Source: Dinochytrium kinnereticum
Lineage: Eukaryota > Chytridiomycota > Chytridiomycetes > Chytridiales > Chytridiaceae
Assembly: GCA_027604005.1 (NCBI GenBank)
Contig: JADGJT010000032.1
Span: forward strand, 1 to 64,000
Direction: 5' to 3'
Length of the DNA: 64,000 nucleotides
This document shows, piece by piece, positions 56,112 to 64,000 of this stretch; within the stretch, counting starts at the first letter, position 1; each line of letters opens with the position of its first letter. The position numbers were made by a program, and so were the translations under genes. Under the pieces are notes generated by a model. It ran no database searches, was not told the origin of the DNA, and saw only the letters and a program-made list of their open reading frames with translations.

Positions 56112-59100
56112 TCAAGCAACCGCAGTGTACTTTTCCGATATCATCGACTCAAAGCTGAATGCAGCAAGTGACCGAGGCACAGTTTGTCCCTCGTCCGTCT
56201 CAAACCCGTCAAGCGCCCTCCTCTTTCCACAAGAATGATTAACAATCTTTGCCCGTCTAGGCTCAACCGCCACATTCGTCAAACTGTAAGTGGGAGACAC
56301 AGTCCCACGACCACCTCTCACCCCTAAAGAGCTAGTTCTTTTCCCTGTCTTGACGATCATTTCCGTGGACCCTTTCCTTCCTTTCAACGTCTTTGATCCA
56401 CCCAGGTTGATACTCCCTGTCATGAATCCTCGGCTCATTGGGGTAACCTTCTTCCCCATCAACCTCCTGACTTCTCGCATGAGATTGATTATAAGGTTTT
56501 CTTGAATCCGAATTTCGAGCTCCAGGGCTTGGACTCTTGCCATGAGCATGTCTGTCAAAAGCATGGTTGAAGCGGATGGCATTAAGGCCCGCGGAGATTT
56601 CGGGGTCGATGGGTTGGAGTACTTTTGAGTGGTGGCGCTTGCTCTTGGTGTCGTGTCTGAGGTCGACTTTCGTGGAAGATTTGCCGTCTTGACTGGAAAC
56701 ACGTCAAGGCCAATCGAAGTAGGAGGCAATAGGGTATCATCTGGTTGGAGAAGTGCAAGTCCTTGAGCAGAGACTGGAGTCGGGGGTGTGACCTCCACCA
56801 CAACTGGTCGCGTCTTCGCTCCAAACGACGATTGCCGAGACCTCGCCGTCTCAATTGCTACTGGCCGCTCTTTGACCCCACCAGAGCTTTCTCGACTGCG
56901 CACCCCAGGTACCACTCCAGTCCGCTCCTTTGCCCCCAAAGATGGTTGTCGGGCCCTAGCCGGTAGAGGCAGCAAAGATCCGTTCCTTTCGGACCCAGCG
57001 CGAGACCTCCCAACCTTCGGCACGGGCACAACCGGGCCCGCCTCACTGGTGCTCCCGGCTGTATCTAACAGAAGGGTCGAGCCAGTCCTGCTCCTGCCTA
57101 GCAATGAGGCCATAGAGAGCCCGACAAGGGAGGGGACGGAGACTGCTTGTATGTCCTCTATTGAGCCATGGTCAAAATAAGAGAAACCGTCCATTGACCC
57201 CAGTGATGAATTAGGAGGTTCCGATGTAAAGAGAGTTGGTGATGGGTTGAAGGTTTCTTCTGACGGTGAGATCTCGTTTCCAGTTTTGTTCTCAGATCCT
57301 TCAGTTGGGGTTGTAGAAGTGGAAACGTTCAATAAGTTGGTTTTCTCCAAGACTTTCCTACTACCCGATTCGTCGTTTACTACTTCTTCCTCAGATATGA
57401 AAGTACTGTTTTCGACGTCGTCAGTGCGAGGGTCCACGAGCGCTACGTCCGTTTTTTCCAAAGTAATGGCGTGGTCGTGTGATAGCTCTAAGGAACTGAG
57501 GCTCACAGACAAAGAGGAAAGGATTCCTTCATGGTCATCTTCCTTAAATTCCTCTTCGCCAGAAGTAACCATACCACTCTGAGTCCCAGGAGCTGTTTGT
57601 CAAATAAGCAAATGAACAATATCAGGCTCATTCTTTGCCATCAAGTGAATGTTCATCAACTTACCAATCCCAGAAATCATCGCTCTCACTGACTTCCCCG
57701 TTTCTACATTATCTGCCCGCAGATTCAGCACGCTTTCCTCGACTTTTAAAGTGGCATCACCTTCTCGACTTTCAAGCTTTGCAACTTCAAACCGTTTATC
57801 CGCCTCGCCAATATCTCTCCTAGGCACAGACGACAATGAAGCTGCCAAGATCATATCCTCCTGTTCGGCATCGAATTTACTCAAGCCAGTATCCCGCTCT
57901 GGGGCCTTACCATTCACTACCTCCGCAACCTCGTCAATAAAATCCGTCTTCAAAATCTCCGCTCCTTCTCGGCTTATAGTCACGACAGGCTTGGGCTCGT
58001 CGTGACAAATACATGGTAAAGAGCTTTCTTTGCCCTGGCTTATAAGTGCAAACCCCACTGCCGCCGACGGTTGAGATATGCGAGCATCTGCGTGCAGTAC
58101 ACTTAGAGCGCTGCCTTTTAACGCATCGACTCCTTCCGAGACCAAAGGGTCTAACTCCGCATCCGCCACCTGGTTAAGAGTCTCCGTCGTCGCAATAAGA
58201 TCGACAGCCTGAACTGGTGCGGTCTCTGTGCTTGCCTCTTCAAGTGACTCATGAATGGGTGCTTTCCCTTGATGGGATATCGATGCCACATAGGTGTTTT
58301 CGGCGTCCTTGAAGGATGTAACTAAGAGGGATACCAAGCCTGCTTGGGTGGCTACAGGTAAAGCCTGCTTTGAAGGTTCGGTAGGATGGGGTGCTTGATC
58401 TGTCAAAGAGATATCTGAGGTGACTCCCTGAGATGGTTGTAAATCATTATGGCTACTGCTCTCAGATGTGTCGTAGCCAGTAGGTCGTTCTGAAACGATA
58501 ATAATATGGATTGGCTCGGTGATGTGCTCTTTTGCTCCTCTAGCCGCCTGGTGAACGTCATAGCCGAATGTATTCAAATTTGGTTCGACGGATAGAGGTG
58601 TGAGACTTGGCTGAACTAGTTCTTCCATCGTCAAAGCGTCCGCTGCTAAACGATCAGTAGTCTTCTCACCCTCCTCAATTTCAATATTCAATTCGATCGC
58701 CTGGTCAATCGACCTTATCGGTTCGATCAAACTCGTTACGTCGCTTATAACAACTTCAGAATTAATAGAAGCACTTATAGCATCCCGGTCGTCCATCTGA
58801 TCGTTGCCAGCCGCAAAAGACGTATCTGCTACCACACCCACAACCTCAAACTCGACCACCACTCTCTTATCCGACGTTACTCCACAACCCGTCATATATA
58901 CCTTCTCTAACTCTGGAGCGTCTGAGCACGAAGAGCAGCCGCTACTCCGGTCGGTGTTTTTCGCGACATTTAATTTCGCGATCGAGTTGCTCAGTCCCTC
59001 TTCCAATGGTTCCGTCTTTGATGTTGGCTGACTATCCATATTTGCGATCGCATGAAGTGCTTCAATAGACGCTTTCGTATTCCCCGACACCATTGAATCA

Positions 59101-61004
59101 TGTGTCCGAGGATCGACTTCAAGAAGCTTTCCAGGGTCCTCCAAATCAGCATGTGATCCGTGCAGTATCTCCAAAGCCGACTCCACCGTAATTAAAGGAA
59201 ACGATTGACCGTCTATCGCATGATCAGTCACTACTGTCTCCGCGTCCAGTCGCAGAAAAGCCTGTTTCTTAGCTTTCTCAACCACCTGCAAATCTACATG
59301 CGATCCAGTCGGTTTGTCGAGTGACCCCGTGGAACTCGCCACGCTCGTAGCGTTCAAGACGATGGTTTCAGTAACGGTGGTTTCTTCCGTCAACGCGTCG
59401 ACCTCCCTCACGTCTCCTACGTCAGTAGGAGAGACAGCGCCGTCAATTGCCAGTACTGCATTCGATCCAGTCGGTTTGTCGAGTGACCCCGTGGAACTCG
59501 CCACGCTCTGAGCGTTCAAGACGACGGTTTCAGTCACGTTGGTTTCATCCGTCACCGCGTCGACCTCCCTCACGTCTCCTGCGTCAGTAGGAGAGACAGC
59601 ACCGTCAACCGCCAGTACTGCATGCGATCCAGTCGGTTTGTCGAGTGGCCCCTTGGAACTCGCCACGCTCGTAGCGTTTAAGACGACGGTTTGAGTCACG
59701 GTGGTTTCTTCCGTAACCGTATCGACCTTTTCCAATCCTCCTGCGTCAGTATTAGAGACAGCATCGTCAACCACCAGTACTGTATTCGATTCAGTCGGTT
59801 TGTTGAGTGACCCCGTGGAACCGGCAACGCTCTGAGCATTCAAGACGACGGTTTCAGTCACGTTGGTTTCTTCCGTCATCGTGTCAACCTCCCTCACGTC
59901 TCCTGCGTGTGTATGAGAGACGTTTTCCTTCACAACCCCACCCAAAAGATCACTACCCGTCGTCTCCTTCAGCTCCTTCATCGCAACCTCGTCAACCTCA
60001 TGACCCACAGCCAGTGCGCAATTCCTCCCATCATTCATGACCATCTCTTCACGGTGCTCTCCTAAACCGTGTGCGTCACCACCCCCTTCAGTCTCACCGT
60101 GCCCCACACCAACCACAACCCCATCCCCAACCGGTACCTCTCCTGCCTTAGGGTCGTCTTTACCTCCACTCTTCCCATCTATCCTCAGAGTGGCAGACAT
60201 CCGTCTTGCATCGGACATGGATCTCGCGCGACTGGAGATGGCTTTCGTGAGTGGTGTTGCTGTGGGTGGTATGGATTCAGGGAGGTAGCTGTCATTATCG
60301 TCGGGTGGGGTTGTTGCTGTTGTTTGGTTGGTGGTGTCGTTTATGTTGCTGGTGGCGTTAGTGTCGAGTGGAGTGGACTCCCCACCCCGCTGAACAGTCA
60401 AAGGTTGACCGCTAAGAAGTTGACCATCGTGTCCCCCACCACCCAATACGGGCACCACACCCTCACCCATCTTCTCACCAAATCCCCCCGAAGACCTGCT
60501 CGATAAAAAAGACGACGGGATCCCTCTCGCCCGTCTCTGAATCCCCTCAACCTCTCTGCTCCGTCCTGTCACAGAACCCCTTGATGGCCTGACAACCTCA
60601 CCCTCGTCGTCCCTTTCGCCAATAACCTCCAGAGGTCCAATGGGACGCTGTGAGGCGGTGATGATGTCGGGTGGGGATGTTTCAGAGGAGTCGTTGGAGG
60701 AGCCCGAAAGAGAAACGACGTTGGAGGGGTCGCCAGAGTCAGAAGACTCGTCACCAGAAACACTAGCCCCACGAGCAGCGGCAACCAAACTTGCAGTGTT
60801 CAAATCCGTCAATCCACGCGGGTCAATACGAAACGCAGCATCCGATCCAATGACCCTAATATCCTTTGAAGATATCGACGACGATTTCTTTCTCCGTCTT
60901 CCCGTCTTCACCTGGTTGACTGTTGTTGCAGTTGAGGAGAGAAGCGCGGCCTGCTGGGCTTTTTGTTGGGTTCTTTTGTTGGTGAATCGGAAACAACATG
61001 ACAT
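56112..61004 (-). CDS. 1606-residue low-complexity protein with 54-residue tandem repeats, unknown
   Basis: Two exons, 61004-57665 and 57592-56112, in phase (GTAAGT..CAG intron). The N-terminus MSCCFRFTNKR has adjacent cysteines with basic residues, a possible palmitoylation signal. A Ser/Asp-rich region follows, then 3.8 tandem units of 54 residues (about 362-568) of the form TVTETVVLNAQSVASSTGSL...DVREVDALTEE. The remainder is acidic, Thr/Val/Ser-rich, low complexity. Near the C-terminus is a short coiled coil (LMARVQALELEIRIQENL), then a basic Ser/Arg-rich tail. No enzyme motif. Likely a membrane-attached scaffold; repeats may expand or contract. Confidence 0.8.
59302..59920 (-). repeat. 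162-bp coding tandem repeat, about 3.8 copies
   Basis: Units start at 59302, 59464, 59626 and 59788 on the plus-strand coordinate, exactly 162 bp apart; the last copy diverges near 59920. In frame, so each codes 54 residues of the 1606-residue protein. Copies differ by point changes, with some third-position substitutions, so the array is not freshly amplified. Confidence 0.95.
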
Positions 61005-61827
61005 GATGGGTGGGGGATTATGTTGGCGGGTATGGTGGTAGAGTGTGTTGACAAAGGCTTCCCCAATCACCTGTTTTGGGTGGATGGGATGTTGGGTGTG
61101 ATTCCGGGAAATGGGGATCGACATGCGGAATTGATAGGGGCTTTTCTCTTTTCTTTGTGGGATGAGTTGAGGATATGGAATGGCTATTTCTTTTACTGAA
61201 AGATGGGCGGGGAAGAGCAGCTTGTGAAGGGAAGATTTTAGTTACCGCAGACGAAGGAGTGCGGCACTCGTCTCTTCGTTTCTTATCGAAACTCCTTCGA
61301 ATGGGGCATTCGCGACCTCATGTCAACTACCAAGGAATATCAGGGAAATGCGGGGTTGTAGATGAAGAGCCTTTTCCATCGCGAACAAAATCACACTACG
61401 TTTGGTGGTTGAATGCATTTTGAAGGATGCGAAGATTAAAGAAACATGCACCACTAATACAAGGCACTGCCGAAGGTAACGCTTCTTCTTTTTTCTCCAA
61501 TATATACAGTTAAGGAGATTACAAAAGGAAAGAACTTAGGATTATCATGAATGGAAATCACTAACAAAAAGGAGTTGAGCTTTTTATTGCGTATGCAAAG
61601 AGTGGGGAAAAGAAAACAGTGGGGATTGCAAAAATAAATTACTGATGAAGTGCGAAAGACATAAAAAAAAAAAAAAAAGAAAAGGGGAGAATCAAACAAG
61701 AATGCATCAACAAGAAAAAATAAAAACAGATAACAAAAGAAAGCAATAACTACTACAGATGACTTTGCGCGTACACGTACAAGAAAGAAAAAAAAAGAAA
61801 AGAAGAGCAAAAAGGTACCGTGTCTCC
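61005..61827. other. Intergenic
   Basis: About 820 bp between the SWEET-like gene 3' end and the large repeat gene start, both minus. A-rich from 61440 to 61820. No gene recognised. Confidence 0.5.
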
Positions 61828-63001
61828 TCAAACATCCTTAACCCCCCTCTCTACCTCAACCCCCTCCTCCTCTGAAGCATACTTCCCCTCCGTAACAACC
61901 ACCGTCCCCGGCTCATCCTCATGGTAAGGGTTCCTAAACGATCTTGGCAACGACCGTCCCGTCATCGATCCAGCGTAAGAAGACCTGACAGAGGACATGC
62001 GGTTCAACCGATCAACCGTCACATCATCATCGCCTTGTTCGGAGCCAGAGTCGAAGCCCATTTCGAGGCCTCCGGCACGGAAGGCGCCGTAGCTAAGGAG
62101 GGCGAGGGTGAGGAGGGCGTGGACGACCCACTGTTTGGTTGGCGATCGTAGGAGCGGTTGTAAAGGAGGGAGGGAGGATTTTAATTAAGGCAGTAAAAGG
62201 TATGGATGGGATGGGTGGGATGGAAGGAAGAATGACCAAAAAAAAAATAAAAATGAAGAAGAGAAAGGCAGAAGAAAACGAGTAGCTGAACAACCAAACG
62301 AAGAGAGACGACAAATGAAGAAAGTAAAAACCCTCACCACCATGTTGCCAACATAGATAAACGGATCATTCGCTCCATAGAATCCGTACGCCGTCCAACA
62401 CCCTCCAAACAACAATGCCAACCCCCAAACCGCAAACTCCATAGCACTGGGCACCCCATCCGAAAAAACGCTTCTAATCGTTTCCCTGAACATAGAAAAG
62501 GCCTGCACAAGCGTGGTAACGCCAGCCAATGACCCCAACGCTATTCTGGAAACCTTTGAATCGATGAACGGCGAGACGCTTGTGCCCAACGTGGTCAGAA
62601 CGATGAGGGACAAACCGACAATGATGGCGGTCTGATGGGCTCTCCTGACTCGCTTGCGAAGGTAGGGGTGCCATTGGAGGGTGTATGCTATGGAGGTGAC
62701 TAAAGGGGCTATGCCTTGTAGATAGATGAAGAGGTCTTTTCGGTGGGTTGCGTAGTTGAGCCAGGTGTAGGCCATGAGGATTTGCATGAGCCATGGGAAG
62801 ATGTAAAGGTCTTGACCAGGGACATAGTTGGGTCTACGGAAGGCGTAGAGAAAGATGGAGAGAACTGAAAGGGGAGGTGTATGTATAAGGGTTAGAGAAA
62901 GAGAAGGACCGAAAGAGAGCTTTGCGAAGGATGGAAAAATGCTTACCAACACCCGCAAAAGGTACTATCTGTGATGCTTCAAGCGTCAGGGTGCCAGACA
63001 T
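61828..63001 (-). CDS. SWEET/MtN3-like sugar transporter
   Basis: Three exons, 63001-62947, 62864-62338 and 62130-61828, join in phase to 294 codons plus stop. Seven hydrophobic segments: QIVPFAGVLSIFLYAFRRP, then FPWLMQILMAYTWLNYATHRKDLFIYL, GIAPLVTSIAYTLQW, AIIVGLSLIVLTTLGTSV, a basic loop, SLAGVTTLVQAFSMF, and MEFAVWGLALLFGGCWTAYGFYGANDPFIYVGNM, whose WTAYG..DPFI..N pattern is the MtN3/saliva motif, finally VVHALLTLALLSYGAF. The C-terminal tail of about 75 residues is acidic (SEQGDDDV, YASEEEGVEVE). SWEETs are bidirectional sugar uniporters, common in plants and animals, sparse in fungi, known from some early-diverging lineages. Family by motif; substrate unknown. Confidence 0.75.
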
Positions 63002-63884
63002 GATGAAAGAAGTCTACGATCTGTGTGTGGATCGGGGAAAGGGGAGGGTAGTGGGGGGGAGGAGATGAAGGCCGGGTGACGGAGCGCGGATGTGAGGGAT
63101 GAAGCAAGAAAGGTGGGGAAGGGAAAGTCTTTTGATTGTGAGGTTAGCGCTAGGATTTAAAGGGTGGCGTTCCGAGAAAAGGTTTTTTCTCTGCAGCTGT
63201 TGACACACAGGCAGCACAGTGCTGCACTGATTCGTTGCGCCTCACGGATGCACGAGAGTCGTAATAAGAGGAGGTGGTTGGATTGCAGTATGTCAACCGT
63301 GTCTCAACCTCAAGGGGGTTGTGTCGCGTGTTTGAGGAAATAAATAAATAACCCAAAGGTTTATTTTTGGATCTTTCTTTTCTTCACTGCTGCATATGTG
63401 AGGTAAGTCTGGTGGAAATGCGAAAGAGCACACAGAGGGAGGCAGACTGACGGCCAGCGACGCGTAAGCGATGCATCCCATCCCCCATCAATCAGCACGC
63501 GCCGCTGTTCGCTGCGAGAGTGCCGTCAACCATACCTCTTCCAGCGGGGCGGATTCAGATGCCCGTCTGCAGCGGCTCCCAACTCAGAAGCATCTCACTT
63601 CACATCAGTTTGGTCGTCTCAAGAGGGCTGTTGATGGGGCCATTATCTGGTCAAGAGGGCGGCCGTTGTTCGCCTGGACCCAAAAGAGCTGCCCAACGGC
63701 TATTGTCAAAAGTGAAATTCAATTTTGATGTTTGCAAAAGCTGGTTGTGCATCCTGTAAAACCAACGAACTGTTGAAAACTCTTCATTTTCTTCTTCAGG
63801 CAATAATCGACAGTAATAATCCGTCCTCTTCCACCAACCCTGTGATTACTGCCACATACTTGCACTCGGCTGAACCACCCGGCC
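63002..63884. other. Divergent promoter region
   Basis: About 880 bp between the SWEET-like gene and a new plus-strand gene. No gene recognised. Confidence 0.5.
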
Positions 63885-64000
63885 ATGAGCGACAACACCT
63901 CCTCGTCTGCATCCCCACCAACGGACGCACCTCCAATAACCAGTGTGCCCCCATCCTCCTCTGCTGCACAGACAACAGCCTCCCAGCAGCAGCCACAACC
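63885..64000 (+). CDS. Start of a Ser/Pro/Gln-rich protein, partial
   Basis: ATG 63885 opens MSDNTSSSASPPTDAPPITS..., still open at the window edge (38 codons). Low complexity; function cannot be told. The leader with an AT-rich stretch and a purine-free CCGGCC context makes this start credible. Confidence 0.5.
   Translation, partial: MSDNTSSSASPPTDAPPITSVPPSSSAAQTTASQQQPQ

Noticed and set aside
59302..59920. 162-bp repeats as a CRISPR-like array
   Set aside because: Units are contiguous with no spacers and are in frame with a long coding sequence.

Overview
The window is nuclear DNA of a filamentous or zoosporic fungus; a chytrid-like early-diverging fungus is my best inference. The genes are intron-rich, with GT..AG introns mostly of 48-160 nt, often with a T-rich 3' end. 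Families include F-box/ankyrin proteins, an M43 metalloprotease, a SUR2-type sphingolipid hydroxylase, a SWEET-like transporter, a Pif1 helicase, an Argonaute and a DUF3293 protein. No bacterial operons, ribosome-binding sites, tRNA or rRNA genes, insertion sequences, CRISPR arrays or viral genes were recognised. Two runs of N (32200-32363 and 49602-49611) show it is a draft scaffold.

Layout. 1-3 kb: the 5' part of a probable AlkB-like gene (minus, cut by the window edge) and an F-box/ankyrin gene. 3.6-7.7 kb: a secreted M43 metalloprotease and a five-exon leucine-rich-repeat membrane protein. 7.8-17.4 kb: a LYR-motif protein, a mitochondrial enoyl-CoA hydratase/isomerase-fold protein, a conserved membrane protein of unknown function, an amidase, and a single-pass SH3 protein. 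18-26.5 kb: two divergently transcribed secreted repeat proteins, a subtilisin-like protease and an MFS transporter, so much of this part faces the cell surface or outside. 27-33 kb: a PHD/chromo protein with what looks like a dead SNF2 domain, then SUR2. 35-43 kb: a Ser/Pro-rich protein, a DUF3293 protein and a 12-exon amino-acid transporter with a very long tail. 43.3-48.2 kb: a cyclophilin with an inserted segment, head to head (157 bp between start codons) with a divergent Argonaute. 48.6-64 kb: a RhoGAP protein, a mitochondrial-type Pif1 helicase, a 1606-residue repeat protein, a SWEET-like transporter, and the first codons of a gene that leaves the window.

There is no operon logic. Genes that plausibly act together are the secreted group at 17.9-24.2 kb and the silencing/chromatin group (Argonaute, PHD/chromo/SNF2-like); the latter link is by function only.

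The two strongest observations are: (i) the Argonaute has lost at least two of its catalytic acidic residues and is strongly diverged; (ii) on the coding strand, most long exons start C-rich and end G-rich, a skew reversal that gene annotation does not explain. Exon coordinates below were worked out by hand from splice signals and reading-frame phase; where total length closes on a stop codon in phase I say so.
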